A stretch of 64,000 nt of DNA from Paraburkholderia caballeronis (GTDB lineage Bacteria > Pseudomonadota > Gammaproteobacteria > Burkholderiales > Burkholderiaceae): assembly GCF_900104845.1 (NCBI RefSeq), contig NZ_FNSR01000003.1:868001-932000 (forward strand), given 5' to 3'. Each line of letters opens with the position of its first letter. The first letter of the stretch is position 1. Under the pieces are notes generated by a model. That model worked only from the letters and a program-made list of their open reading frames with translations. It was not told where the DNA came from and ran no database searches. Shown piece by piece: positions 19,401 to 27,599 of the stretch. A program made the position numbers and the translations under genes.

Positions 19401-20146
19401 CCGGTGTGCTGCGACACGCGATCGACATAGTCCTGCAACACCGGCGACAGATACGCATCGACGACGGTCGTGTCGCCGCGCCCGACCAGCTTCATCAGCG
19501 GGCTCACCTGATGACTGACCGACACCTGCGTGAAGCCGCATTCGCGCGCGAGTTCCGCGACGCGCAGTTCGTGCTGCGGGAAGCGGTAGCCGTGCATCAG
19601 CACGATCGCGATCGACGTGATGCCGCTTTCGCGCGCGGCGGTCAGCGCGCGGCGGGCCGCGTCTTCGTCGAGCGAACGCAGCACCGCGCCCTGCGCGTCG
19701 ATGCGCTCGTCGATCTCGACCACCCGCTCGTACATCTGCGCGGGCAGTTCGATATGGCGTGCGAAGATGTCCGGCCGCTCCTGGTAGCCGATCCGCAGTT
19801 GATCCGCGAAACCGCGCGTGATCGCGAGCAGCGTGCGCGCGCCCTTGCGTTCGAGCAGCGCATTGGTCGCCACCGTGGTGCCCATCTTCACGACCTCGAT
19901 CAGGTGCTGCGGCAGCGGCTCGCCCGCGCCGAGGCCGAGCAGGTCGCGCATCCCCTGCACGACCGCGTCGCGATAACGCTCGGGGTTTTCGGACAGCAGC
20001 TTGTGCGTGACGAGCCGGCCGTCCGGCCGGCGCGCGACGATGTCGGTGAACGTGCCGCCGCGATCGACCCAGAACTGCCAGCGGCCGTCGTCCGCGGCGA
20101 GGTTCGCCGGTTGCGGGTTCATAGCGTTTTCCTGCGTGACTTCCAT
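16472..20146 (-). CDS. 5-oxoprolinase / hydantoinase A-B fusion (OPLAH-like)
   Basis: This 1224-residue ATP-dependent amidohydrolase opens the lactam ring of 5-oxo-L-proline to glutamate, or a hydantoin-type ring. The HyuA half opens [18 protein letters not shown] and holds [12 protein letters not shown] and [16 protein letters not shown], the ASKHA-like ATP site. The HyuB half starts near residue 720 at [18 protein letters not shown] and contains GGTHLPDI and [14 protein letters not shown], with probable metal-binding histidines. The length matches the single-chain OPLAH form. The start at MEVTQEN uses GGAG 9 nt upstream; MNG (20155) and MNPQ (20122) are alternatives. It heads the operon with DUF969/DUF979. 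Confidence 0.92.
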   Translation of the reverse strand: MEVTQENAMNPQPANLAADDGRWQFWVDRGGTFTDIVARRPDGRLVTHKLLSENPERYRDAVVQGMRDLLGLGAGEPLPQHLIEVVKMGTTVATNALLERKGARTLLAITRGFADQLRIGYQERPDIFARHIELPAQMYERVVEIDERIDAQGAVLRSLDEDAARRALTAARESGITSIAIVLMHGYRFPQHELRVAELARECGFTQVSVSHQVSPLMKLVGRGDTTVVDAYLSPVLQDYVDRVSQHTGSVRLMFMQSSGGLVDAGRFRGKDAILSGPAGGIVGAVRTSEAAGEYKVIGFDMGGTSTDVAHYDGAYERVFETQVAGVRVRAPMMDIHTVAAGGGSICSFENGRFKVGPESAGAYPGPASYRNGGPLTVTDCNVMLGRVQPGHFPHVFGPNGDQPLDVEIVRRRFAELAQQVERDTGRTMSAEAVAEGFLAVAVDNMAQAIKTISVERGHDVSDYALCAFGGAGGQHACEVADALGMRRIVLHPFAGVLSAFGMGLADLRVLRERAVEAALDAATVGALDAQFDALEHDAIEAIVAQRVPRERTEASRGARLKYQNTDSTLEVPFADAATMKHAFETLHRKRYGFAMPTKPLIVESIVVEAIGLTDPPTLHGAVPRVANATSVTPADARATMVVGGRAAAVPLHARRDLAVGARLDGPALITEEISTIVLQPGWSALVLEDGTLRLEKSADAAGAAQSAAHAITTARHPVHLEIFNNIFMSIAQQMGVTLEKTSYSVNMKERLDFSCAIFDRDGGLIANAPHIPVHLGSMSDSVLSVIREHGDSMRRGDVFMLNVPYNGGTHLPDITVVMPVYGERDDLLFYVAARGHHGDVGGITPGSMPPNSTTIEEEGVLLDNVKIVEAGAFLEPAVRLLFATGPYPSRNIDQNIADLTAQIAACECGATELLRAVSRYGADVVLAYMGHVQDNAEDAVRNAIASLSDGAFTYEMDDGAQIRVNVTIDRERRVARVDFTGTSEQRGTNFNAPGSVCKAAVLYVFRTLLTDDIPMNEGVLRPIEIVIPHGSMLNPVYPAAVVAGNVEVSQSITDALYGALNVMAGSQGTMNNFTFGDDAQQYYETIAGGSGAGRAHPGTSAVQTHMTNSRMTDPEVIEWRFPVIVEQHAIRWGSGGAGEQPGGDGAVRRIRFTRTMTANILANRRRVPPFGLAGGENGSVGRNWIERAGGEVDHFGATHTATVHPGDVFVIETPGGGGYGRAG

Positions 20147-20264
20147 ACCGTTCATCTCCGTGCGCGTTCGGCGGCCGGCGCCGGATCGCGTCCGCCGCGG
20201 CCAGCCCGTGTTGTGCTGGGGCGGATTGTCTGCGCAGCGCTCAAATCGCGTCGAGGGAGAAAAA

Positions 20265-20284
20265 TAAATCCGCGGTATAAGGAA
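20265..20284 (-). promoter_or_regulatory. 20-bp motif shared with the porin upstream region (copy 2)
   Basis: TAAATCCGCGGTATAAGGAA on the plus strand lies 119-138 bp upstream of the 5-oxoprolinase start. It matches 13559-13578 at 18/20. The differing bases keep the central 6-bp palindrome (CGGCCG there, CCGCGG here), as expected of a protein-binding site rather than chance identity. Confidence 0.5.
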
Positions 20285-20292
20285 ATGCTATT

Positions 20293-20336
20293 CCGGCGGG
20301 AGGCCCCGCCGGCGCGGGGTTCCGGGCCGGCGGGGC
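20293..20336. repeat. GC-rich inverted repeats able to form two alternative hairpins
   Basis: Segment A (20293-20300, CCGGCGGG) can pair with 20305-20312. The overlapping segment B (20303-20313, GCCCCGCCGGC) can instead pair with C (20326-20336, GCCGGCGGGGC). The A-B and B-C stems are mutually exclusive. They lie in the 510-bp gap between the oxoprolinase and glycosyltransferase starts. A further CCGGG-N5-CCCGG stem follows. This may be an attenuator-like leader or just a GC-rich intergenic repeat. Confidence 0.4.
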
Positions 20337-20656
20337 GGTCCTGGAACCGGGGTTTTCCCGGGGGTATGGAGGAATCCGCACGATCGTTTTTTCGCCGCCG
20401 GATGGGCCGGATTTCGCGCGAACGGCGCGGCAATGGTGAGCGATGGTCCGACAAGGGCCAGGCCGTTTCGGACACCGCGCGCCTTCTGCGCGCCTCATGC
20501 CCGCCAGCGCGCCGCCCGTTGCCCGTCCGAAAACCGCTAAAGCTTGGCGAGCGCGATCCCCGCCGCGCACCTTATTTTTCGAGGTGGCGACGCGGAACGC
20601 GTAAACCCGCTGCGTCCGCGCCGCCCCGGACCCCGCACGGACTCCCACGGAACCTC

Positions 20657-21736
20657 ATGCGTATCCTCCAGTTGATCCTCGCGCCGCGGCTGTCGGGCGC
20701 CGAAATGCTCGTGAAGGGCCTCGCGATCGACCATCAGCGCAGCGGCCACGCGGTCTGCGTCACGTCGCTGCTGCCCGCGCAGGACGACTTCGCGGCGGCG
20801 ACCGACGAACTGGCCGAAAGCCGCGTGCTGTGCCACTTCCCGGCCAGGCGCTACGAGCGCGTCGGCCGCCTGCTGTTCCTGTACCGTTCGATCCGGCGCT
20901 TCAATCCCGACGTGGTGTTCGCGCACGCGACGATCCCCGCGATGTATGCGCGCGCGCTGCCGGTGCGCGTGCCGATCGTCTGGGTCATGCATTCGAGCGT
21001 GAACGATTTTGTCGTGAGCCCGCTGCTGTGCCGCGCGGAGCAGATCCTGTCGCGGCGCGCGAAAGCCGTGATCGGCGTGTCGCAGAAGCACGTGGACGAT
21101 TACCGGGATGCGATCGGCCGGCATCCGCCGCTGATCGTCGTGCCGAACGGGATCGACGTCGCGCGGTTCCGCAAGGGCGCCGCCGCTTCACGCGACATGG
21201 CCGATACCGGCGCGGGTCCGTCGAAGCAGATCGTGCAGATTGGCCGCTATGTGCCGGAGAAAGGCCAACTGGAAACGCTGCGCGCGTTCACGCGGGTGCT
21301 CGAAGCCGAGCCGGACGCGCGGCTGCTGCTGTGCGGCGTGATCGAGGACCGCGCGTATCACGCGGCCGTCGTCGCGCTGGCGAACGAACTGGGGATCGCG
21401 CCGCGCGTCGACATCGTGGGGCCGATGACGCGCGTCGACGAAATTCTCGACGAATCGGGCGTGTTCGTGATGCCGTCGAGCAACGAGGCGCAGGGCATCG
21501 CGTTTCTCGAAGCCCTCGCGTCGGGCATTCCGGTCGTCGCGAGCCTCGCGCCGGCGTTCGCGTTCGCGCGCGACTGGCCCGGCGTGCAACTCGTCGATAC
21601 GTCGGACCCGGCGTGTTACGGCCGCGCGCTCGTCGCCGCATTGCGCGAGCCGCGTTCGCACCGGCCGCTCGACGGCTTCCGCTTGCAGGACACCGCCGAG
21701 CGTTATCTGGCGATCGCGCGGCAGGCGATCGGATAG
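20657..21736 (+). CDS. Glycosyltransferase family 4 (GT-B fold)
   Basis: This 359-residue cytoplasmic glycosyltransferase begins MRILQLILAPRLSGAEML, the usual GT4 N-terminal strand with an acceptor-side loop. The C-terminal nucleotide-sugar domain has QIGRYVPEKGQLETLRAF and the E-x7-E motif in SSNEAQGIAFLEALASGIPVVAS. It stands alone: no other polysaccharide gene lies within 20 kb on either side, so donor and acceptor cannot be guessed. A long GC-rich hairpin region precedes it. The product probably transfers a sugar to a lipid or surface glycan. Confidence 0.88.
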   Translation: MRILQLILAPRLSGAEMLVKGLAIDHQRSGHAVCVTSLLPAQDDFAAATDELAESRVLCHFPARRYERVGRLLFLYRSIRRFNPDVVFAHATIPAMYARALPVRVPIVWVMHSSVNDFVVSPLLCRAEQILSRRAKAVIGVSQKHVDDYRDAIGRHPPLIVVPNGIDVARFRKGAAASRDMADTGAGPSKQIVQIGRYVPEKGQLETLRAFTRVLEAEPDARLLLCGVIEDRAYHAAVVALANELGIAPRVDIVGPMTRVDEILDESGVFVMPSSNEAQGIAFLEALASGIPVVASLAPAFAFARDWPGVQLVDTSDPACYGRALVAALREPRSHRPLDGFRLQDTAERYLAIARQAIG

Positions 21737-21801
21737 ATCCGCCGCCGCCCGCTCCGGACGCTAACGGTCGCGCGCGGCAACACGCGTCCTGCACCGCGGA
21801 T

Positions 21802-23178
21802 TCACGCGAACACGTTCCACAACACGAACGTCAGCGCGAGCCCGACCACCGACACGATCGTCTGCAAAATCGACCACACGTAGACGGTCTCCTTGAGCTT
21901 CAGCCCGAAATACTCGCGGATCATCCAGAAACCCGCGTCGTTGACGTGGCAGAAGAACACCGACCCCGCGCCGATCGCGAGCGCGAGCAGCGAGGTATGC
22001 GAGGCGCTCAGCCCCGCGACGACCGGCGCGACGATGCCGGCGGTGGTCGTCGTCGCGACCGTCGCGGAGCCGGTCGCCTGGCGCAGCGCCACCGCGATCA
22101 GCCACGCGAGCACGATCAGCGGCAGGTGGCCGCCTTCCGAAATCTTGCTGATCGTGTCGCTGATGCCGGCCGCGACGAGCGTCTGCTTCAGCCCGCCGCC
22201 CGCGCCGATCGTCAGCAGCAGCGCCGCGATCGGCGGCAGCCCCTTGCGCAGCACGCTGCCGACCTGCTCGCGCGACATCCCGTTCGACCAGCCGAGCACG
22301 ACGATCGCGAACAGCACTGTCAGGCCGAGCGCGATGATCGGCTCGCCGAGGAAGTTCAGCGTGCCGTACAGCAGGCTGTGCGGCCCGAGCCACAGCCGCG
22401 CGACCGTGCGGCCGAGCATCAGCAGCACCGGCAGCAGCATCGTCAGCAGCGACACGCCGAAACCCGGACCGTCCTGCGTGTCCGTGCGCGGCGAGAACAG
22501 CCGGCCCATCTCGTCGGGCTCGCCGATGGTCAGCCGCTTCGACAGCCACGCGCCGTACAGCGGCCCCGCGAGCACGACGACCGGCAGCGCGACGATCAGC
22601 CCGAAGCCGAGCGTGAGGCCGAGATCCGCGTGCAGCGCGCTCACCGCGATCAGCGGACCCGGATGCGGCGGCAGCAGCGCGTGCAGCGTCGTCATGCCGG
22701 CGAGCGCGGGAATCGCGATGCGCAGGATCGGCTGGCCCGAGCGGCGCGCCATCACGAAGATGATCGGCACCATCATCACGAGTCCGACCTCGAAGAACAG
22801 CGGCAGCCCGATGATGAGCGCGACGACCGCCATCAGCCACGGCAGCGTGCGCGGCGTCGAATGCTTGAGAATGGTGGACACGAGCCGGTCGGCCGCGCCG
22901 GATTCCGCGACGAGCGCGCCGAGCATCGCGCCGAGCGCGATGATGATGCCGATGTCGCCGAGCAGCGCGCCCGCGCCCTTGCTGAACGAGCTGGCGACGG
23001 TTTCGAGCGGCAGGCCCGCGGCCGCGCCGGCCGCGAACGTGCCGCCGAGTATCGACAGGAACGGCGCGAGCTTCAGCCACGCGATGCAGACGACGATCAG
23101 CGCGAGGCCGAGCAGGCAGGACAGAATGAGTTGCGTGTCACTGGCCGACCAGGGCGTCAGAGGGGCAAGCGGATGCAC
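21802..23178 (-). CDS. GntP-family gluconate/sugar-acid:H+ symporter
   Basis: This 458-residue inner-membrane carrier has about 12 hydrophobic segments. GntP hallmarks include LPLFFEVGLVMMVPIIF, LLPPHPGPLIAVSALHADLG and FCHVNDAGFWMIREYF. The start is GTG, with GGAG 7 nt upstream; the upstream in-frame codons look non-coding. The family moves gluconate, ketogluconate, glycerate or other hydroxy acids. It lies 148 bp downstream of a FadR-type regulator on the same strand, its likely controller. No kinase or dehydrogenase for the substrate sits beside it, so the acid cannot be named. Confidence 0.9.
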   Translation of the reverse strand: MHPLAPLTPWSASDTQLILSCLLGLALIVVCIAWLKLAPFLSILGGTFAAGAAAGLPLETVASSFSKGAGALLGDIGIIIALGAMLGALVAESGAADRLVSTILKHSTPRTLPWLMAVVALIIGLPLFFEVGLVMMVPIIFVMARRSGQPILRIAIPALAGMTTLHALLPPHPGPLIAVSALHADLGLTLGFGLIVALPVVVLAGPLYGAWLSKRLTIGEPDEMGRLFSPRTDTQDGPGFGVSLLTMLLPVLLMLGRTVARLWLGPHSLLYGTLNFLGEPIIALGLTVLFAIVVLGWSNGMSREQVGSVLRKGLPPIAALLLTIGAGGGLKQTLVAAGISDTISKISEGGHLPLIVLAWLIAVALRQATGSATVATTTTAGIVAPVVAGLSASHTSLLALAIGAGSVFFCHVNDAGFWMIREYFGLKLKETVYVWSILQTIVSVVGLALTFVLWNVFA

Positions 23179-23326
23179 ATCTTCTCCGGAATGAGTTGTC
23201 GTTGTACTGACCGGCGCGGCGACGCGCCGGCGGCAAACCGGAGATTGTAGTCGGATGCGGTGCAACGCATGCAGCCGCTTCGGAACGCCAGGAAACCAGG
23301 GAGACCTGACGGCGGGCGGCCGCGCG

Positions 23327-24154
23327 TCAGGCGGACAGCGGCACGCTTTCCGGCTCGTCCGCGTCGAACCATGCGGGATTGCGCGCGGCGACCGGTCCGA
23401 GCGACACGAGGATCTCGCGCAGATGCGTGCGCATCGCCGCTTCGGCGTCGGCGGGATCGTGCGCTTTCAGCGCGGCGAGAATCCTGGCGTGCTGGCGAAT
23501 CAGCAGATCGAGCGGCGACACGTCCGGCAGGCTCAGATAACGCACGCGATCCATCTGCGCCTTGAGGTCCTGGATCTTGTCCCATGCCGCCGTGCAGTCG
23601 ATCGCCTGCGCGATGCCGCGATGGAACGCTTCGTCGAGCGCGAGAAACGCGGCGGTGTCGTTCGAGCGCGCGGCCGCCTTCTGCCCGCGCAGGTTGTCGG
23701 CCAGGCCCCGCAACTGCGCGTCCGTGATGTATCCGGCCGCCTTGCGCACGACGGCCGCCTCGATCGCCTCGCGAATGAAGCGGCCTTCGCGCACCTCGCG
23801 CGGCGAAATCTTCTTCACGAGCGTGCCGCGCTGCGGCAGCACCTGCAGCACCCCTGCCTCGACGAGCTTGATGAACGCCTCGCGCACCGGCTGGCGCGAC
23901 ACGCTGAACATCCCGGAGATTTCCTTCTCGGACAGCGGCGTGCCGGGCGTCAACTGGCCCGTGTAGATCGCATCGCGCAGCGCACGGAAAATCTGCTGGC
24001 TGATTGACTCGCGCGCGTCGTGCGATACCTGCGCGGTCAGGTCCGGCAGCGCCGAGCCGCCGGCGATCGCGTGACCGACGCGGCGGCGTCGGCGCGGCGC
24101 GACGGCACCGGCGTCGTCGGTTAAACCGGGCGCAGTGCGAACAGGCATTTTCAT
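23327..24154 (-). CDS. FadR/FCD-type GntR transcriptional regulator
   Basis: The protein has 275 residues. A long basic head (PRRRRRVGHA) precedes the winged helix (LSEKEISGMFSVSRQPVREAFIKLVEAGVLQVLPQRGTLV) and the FCD domain (FLALDEAFHRGIAQAI). It sits between an MHS transporter upstream and GntP downstream, all on the minus strand. Similar short motifs upstream of all three genes suggest it controls both carriers. The start at MKMPVRT is tentative: no clear ribosome site is present and an ATG 26 codons upstream remains open. Confidence 0.87.
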   Translation of the reverse strand: MKMPVRTAPGLTDDAGAVAPRRRRRVGHAIAGGSALPDLTAQVSHDARESISQQIFRALRDAIYTGQLTPGTPLSEKEISGMFSVSRQPVREAFIKLVEAGVLQVLPQRGTLVKKISPREVREGRFIREAIEAAVVRKAAGYITDAQLRGLADNLRGQKAAARSNDTAAFLALDEAFHRGIAQAIDCTAAWDKIQDLKAQMDRVRYLSLPDVSPLDLLIRQHARILAALKAHDPADAEAAMRTHLREILVSLGPVAARNPAWFDADEPESVPLSA

Positions 24155-24250
24155 CGGCGGGAGCGTGAGCGGCGGGCGGGTTGTGCGGATCGTGCGAATG
24201 GCGCGGGCCGCGTCGCTACCCGCGCCCGGCAATACAGGGTGCGCGTGATA

Positions 24251-24267
24251 CTACCATGCAGCGGCTT
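24251..24267 (-). promoter_or_regulatory. Candidate GntR operator upstream of the FadR-type gene
   Basis: CTACCATGCA at 24251-24260 recurs as CTACCATACA at 25830-25839 before the MFS gene (9/10). The overlapping CATGCAGCGGCTT at 24255-24267 recurs as CATGCAGCCGCTT at 23268-23280 before gntP (12/13). Each lies about 80-110 bp upstream of a minus-strand start codon. The motifs are short and the link to the regulator is inferred. Confidence 0.3.
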
Positions 24268-24341
24268 GCGAACCGGCTCGCGCCAGAACCGCCGCGAGAC
24301 ACAGTTGGACCCCGTCGCGAAGTCGCGCATGACCGTGCGGA

Positions 24342-25748
24342 TCAACGCTGAAGCGCGGACGGAACCGGCATCGCCACGGGCGCTTCGGCCCCCGCCTCGG
24401 CCATCGCTTCCTCGCGATGCGCCCAGTCGTGCAGGTCCGCGCCGCCGCGCCGGCGCGGCGTCGATTCCGGCAGCAGCCACACGCACACCATCGACACGAT
24501 GCCGAGCGCAACCACATACGCGATCAGCGCGCCGGCCGCGCCGTGCGTGGACTGGATCAGCTTCACCGCGACGAGGCCGAGCACGCCGCTGCCGAGCAGC
24601 GACCCGATCTGCCAGATCAGCGCGATGCCGCTGCAACGCACGCGCGCCGGGAACAGTTCCGGAAACAGCGCGGCCTGCGGCGCATAACAGAGGCTGTGGC
24701 CGACCGGGATCGCGAGAATCATCACGATCTGGATCGCGACGCGGCTGCCGCTGTCGATCGCATGAAAGAGCGGATACGCGAGCAGCACGTGCAGCGCCGC
24801 GCCGAGCAGACAGGTCGCGCGCCGGCCGATGCGGTCCGACAGCATGTCCGCGAGCGGGATCGTCAGCAGTTCGAGCGTCACCGCGACGATCACCGTCTGC
24901 AACAGCATGGCCTGGTTCACGCCGTGCACGCTGCCGTACGCGAGCACGATCATCGTGTACATCGCGAACGTGCAGGCCTCGATCAGCTTCGCGCCGACGC
25001 CCTTCACGATGGTCGGCCCGAACTGGCGCACGACCTCGACGACCGGCCGCGACTCGACCGCCTTCGTCTGCTGGATCTCGCGGAAGACCGGCGACTCCTC
25101 GGTGCGCAACCGGATGTAGAGGCCCACCGCGACCAGTACGATGCTGCCGAGGAACGGCAGCCGCCAGCCCCAGTCGATCAGTTGTGCGTGCGTGAGCAAT
25201 CCGGTCAGCAGCGCGAACAGGCCCGCGGGAATCAGGAAACCCGCCGGCGCGCCCAGTTGCACGAGACTCGCGAAGAAGCCGCGCGCGACGGGCGGCGCAT
25301 ATTCGGCGGTCAGCAGCACCGCGCCCGCCTGCTCGCCGCCGACGCCGAACCCCTGCAACACGCGGATCACGATCAGCGCGACCGGCGCCCACAGGCCGAT
25401 CGACTGATAGTCAGGCAACAGGCCGATCGCGAACGTGCCGAGGCCGACGATCAGGATCGTCACGACGAGCGCCTTCTTGCGGCCGACGCGGTCGCCGAAA
25501 TGCCCGAACACGATGCCGCCGAGCGGCCGCGCGAGAAAACCGACTGCATACGTCGCGAACGCGGCGAGCGTGCCGATCAGCGGATCGCCGGCCGGAAAGA
25601 ACTTCTGCCCGAACACCAGCACGGCGGCGGTGCCGTACACGAAGAAGTCGTAATACTCGACGGCGGTGCCGATCGTCGAAGCGAACGCGACCCGCCGCAG
25701 CATGGACGTGTCGTGCTGCGAACGCGTGGCGGTATGGACCGGATTCAT
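24342..25748 (-). CDS. MFS transporter, metabolite:H+ symporter (MHS) family
   Basis: This 468-residue 12-helix carrier of the MHS branch (ShiA/ProP/KgtP relatives) has the N-terminal signature VAFASTIGTAVEYYDFFVYGTAAVLVF. The loop 2-3 motif GHFGDRVGRKKALV and its repeat SDRIGRRATC are present, with VLQGFGVGGEQAGAVLL in helix 4. These carriers import organic acids such as shikimate, citrate, ketoglutarate or aromatic acids with protons. The C-terminal tail is about 35 hydrophilic residues. It is transcribed towards the FadR-type gene; a 187-bp gap suggests separate promoters. Confidence 0.9.
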   Translation of the reverse strand: MNPVHTATRSQHDTSMLRRVAFASTIGTAVEYYDFFVYGTAAVLVFGQKFFPAGDPLIGTLAAFATYAVGFLARPLGGIVFGHFGDRVGRKKALVVTILIVGLGTFAIGLLPDYQSIGLWAPVALIVIRVLQGFGVGGEQAGAVLLTAEYAPPVARGFFASLVQLGAPAGFLIPAGLFALLTGLLTHAQLIDWGWRLPFLGSIVLVAVGLYIRLRTEESPVFREIQQTKAVESRPVVEVVRQFGPTIVKGVGAKLIEACTFAMYTMIVLAYGSVHGVNQAMLLQTVIVAVTLELLTIPLADMLSDRIGRRATCLLGAALHVLLAYPLFHAIDSGSRVAIQIVMILAIPVGHSLCYAPQAALFPELFPARVRCSGIALIWQIGSLLGSGVLGLVAVKLIQSTHGAAGALIAYVVALGIVSMVCVWLLPESTPRRRGGADLHDWAHREEAMAEAGAEAPVAMPVPSALQR

Positions 25749-26091
25749 CGCGGCATGTCTCCTTACGATTTCTGTTCAGTGCGTCACGGGCGCGGGCAGC
25801 GCCTGCTCGCCGCGCCGACCGTGGCGAATCTACCATACAAGTATTGCGACGAGCCACACGGGGATTTCACCGGGCGGACGCCGGTCGCCCGCCCTGCACG
25901 CGCGCACCGGGAACGGCCGATGCGAATTCCGTTCGCGTCGCCGCCGCGCCGGCAATCGCCGCACACCGCGATTGCCGGCGCCCCGCCCGTTCGCGCGACG
26001 TCGCCGGAACTCGCGACGTCGGGCCGGGCTTCCCCCCGCGCGGACCCGCGTGCAGGCGACCCGGCGGTCCGCGAGCGAAAGGAGATTCGAC
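25749..26091. other. Divergent intergenic region with a short dyad at 25835-25844
   Basis: The 343-bp gap lies between the MHS transporter (minus) and the formaldehyde dehydrogenase gene (plus). ATACAAGTAT at 25835-25844 has ATAC/GTAT arms and lies about 90 bp upstream of the transporter start. It is a possible GntR-type site. No gene is evident in the rest of the gap. Confidence 0.4.
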
Positions 26092-27228
26092 GTGAAAGCT
26101 GTTGTCTACGAAGGCCCGCGCAACGTGTCGGTGAAGAACATGCCCGACGCGAAGATCGAAAAACCGACCGACGTGCTCGTGAAGATCACGACGACCAACA
26201 TCTGCGGCTCCGACCTGCACATGTACGAAGGACGCACCGACATGGAAACCGGCCGCATCCTCGGGCACGAGAATCTCGGCGTCGTCGTCGAGACCGGCTC
26301 GGCCGTCGAGCGCGTGAAAAAAGGCGACTGCGTGTGCATGCCTTTCAACATCGCATGCGGCTTCTGCAAGAACTGCGAAAAAGGACTGACCGGGTTCTGC
26401 CTGACGACCAACCCCGGCACCGCCGGCGCGGCCTATGGGTTCTCGGGCATGGGTCCGTACAGCGGCGGCCAGGCCGAGTACCTACGCGTGCCGTTCGGCG
26501 ACTTCAACTGCCTGCAACTGCCGCCCGACGCGGAGGAAAAAGAAAACGATTACGTGCTGCTCTCGGACATCTTCCCGACCGGCTATCACGCGACGGTGCT
26601 CGCGGGAGTCGAGCCCGGCGACAGCGTCGCGATCTACGGCGCGGGGCCGGTCGGGCTGATGGCCGCGTTGTCCGCGCAGCTCAAGGGGGCGAGCAAGGTG
26701 ATGGTGATCGATTCGCACCCGGACCGGCTGCGGCTCGCGGAAAAGCTCGGCGCGATTCCGGTGGACGACAGCGACGGCTCGTCGGTCGAGCAGATCCTGA
26801 AGCTCACCGGCGGCGAAGGCGCGGACCGCGGCTGCGAATGCGTCGGTTACCAGTGCAGTTGCCATGGCCGCGAAGTGCCGAACCTGACGATGAACAATCT
26901 GGTGAAGGCGGTGCGGCCGACCGGCGGGATCGGCATGGTCGGCGTGTTCGTCGCGCGCGACCCCGGTTCGCCCGACGATCTCGCGAAAAACGGCGTGCTC
27001 GCGCTCGACTTCGGCCAGCTATGGATGAAAGGCCAGCATATCGCGACCGGCCAGGCGAACGTAAAGGCCTACAATCGCAAGTTGCGCGACCTGATCGCGG
27101 CCGGCAAGGTGCGGCCGTCGCAGATCATCTCGCACGAACTGCCGCTCGACCGCGCGCCCGAAGGTTATCGCCACTTCGACGCGCGCACCGAAGGCTGGAC
27201 GAAGGTGGTGCTGAAGGCGGCCGCCTGA
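26092..27228 (+). CDS. Zinc-dependent dehydrogenase, glutathione-independent formaldehyde dehydrogenase type
   Basis: This 378-residue medium-chain dehydrogenase has catalytic zinc ligands in NICGSDLHMYEG and ILGHENLG. The structural zinc lobe is CGFCKNCEKGLTGFC, and NAD is bound at IYGAGPVGLMAALSAQ. The insert CECVGYQCSCHG is typical of the glutathione-independent formaldehyde dehydrogenase branch, which oxidises formaldehyde or other small aldehydes with NAD. The start is GTG with AAAGGAGA 7 nt upstream. A zinc-ribbon FmdB-type gene follows 98 bp later. It may serve aldehyde detoxification. The exact aldehyde is not certain. Confidence 0.9.
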   Translation: MKAVVYEGPRNVSVKNMPDAKIEKPTDVLVKITTTNICGSDLHMYEGRTDMETGRILGHENLGVVVETGSAVERVKKGDCVCMPFNIACGFCKNCEKGLTGFCLTTNPGTAGAAYGFSGMGPYSGGQAEYLRVPFGDFNCLQLPPDAEEKENDYVLLSDIFPTGYHATVLAGVEPGDSVAIYGAGPVGLMAALSAQLKGASKVMVIDSHPDRLRLAEKLGAIPVDDSDGSSVEQILKLTGGEGADRGCECVGYQCSCHGREVPNLTMNNLVKAVRPTGGIGMVGVFVARDPGSPDDLAKNGVLALDFGQLWMKGQHIATGQANVKAYNRKLRDLIAAGKVRPSQIISHELPLDRAPEGYRHFDARTEGWTKVVLKAAA

Positions 27229-27326
27229 TCGTGCAGCCTGGCGTCGCCAGGCGTTCGTGCCGAAGCGCGCGTTGCCGTGTCCGAAAACCGGCGCGGCAAC
27301 GTTCCGTTCAACGTTGGGGACTCACG

Positions 27327-27554
27327 ATGCCTGTCTATGATTACCTGTGCGCCGATTGCGGCGTGTTCGACGCGGTGCGCCGCATCGCGCAGCGCGACGA
27401 TGCGCTGTGCTGTCCGCGCTGCGGCGCCGACGCGCAGCGCGTGACGGTGGCCGCGCCCGCGCTCGCGAGCGGCGCGACGGACAGCGGCTCGTCGTCGGGC
27501 GAAGGCCGTTACGGCGGAATGCGGCACGTCGGCGGCTGCACCTGCTGCGGGTAG
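27327..27554 (+). CDS. FmdB-family zinc ribbon protein
   Basis: This 75-residue small protein has two zinc knuckles, CADCG (residues 8-12) and CPRCG (about 30-34), which define the FmdB putative regulatory domain. A Gly/Ser linker and a Cys-rich end (GGCTCCG) follow. Relatives sit beside formamidase/amidase or dehydrogenase genes, as here downstream of a formaldehyde dehydrogenase. It could be a co-regulator or metal handler. No experimental role can be read from the sequence. It probably shares the dehydrogenase transcript. Confidence 0.8.
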   Translation: MPVYDYLCADCGVFDAVRRIAQRDDALCCPRCGADAQRVTVAAPALASGATDSGSSSGEGRYGGMRHVGGCTCCG

Positions 27555-27599
27555 TCGCGCCGCACACACCCCAGGCACAGCGCCGGCCGCCCGCATGCA

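Larger units (their letters stand above)
20147..20656. other. Divergent intergenic region, 510 bp
   Basis: The gap between the minus-strand oxoprolinase and the plus-strand glycosyltransferase holds the shared 20-bp motif and the GC-rich hairpins described separately. I see no convincing open frame with codon use like the neighbours. The glycosyltransferase promoter should lie in the right half, but no clear sigma70 hexamers stand out. Confidence 0.6.

Noticed and set aside
14646-19541. A 1631-codon minus-strand open frame that runs from inside the oxoprolinase region into DUF979
   Set aside because: Only the last 316 codons (DUF979) look like a protein. The upstream part is Arg-rich shadow translation of the oxoprolinase and DUF969 genes in another frame, a common effect of high GC.
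16409-20656. A plus-strand open frame of more than 1400 codons leading into the glycosyltransferase
   Set aside because: It is antisense to the 5-oxoprolinase, is His/Arg/Ala-rich without domains, and the glycosyltransferase proper starts at 20657.
24417-27326. Long plus-strand frame across the MHS carrier and formaldehyde dehydrogenase
   Set aside because: It is antisense to the carrier and out of frame with the dehydrogenase. Only the last 76 codons, the FmdB-like protein, are real.
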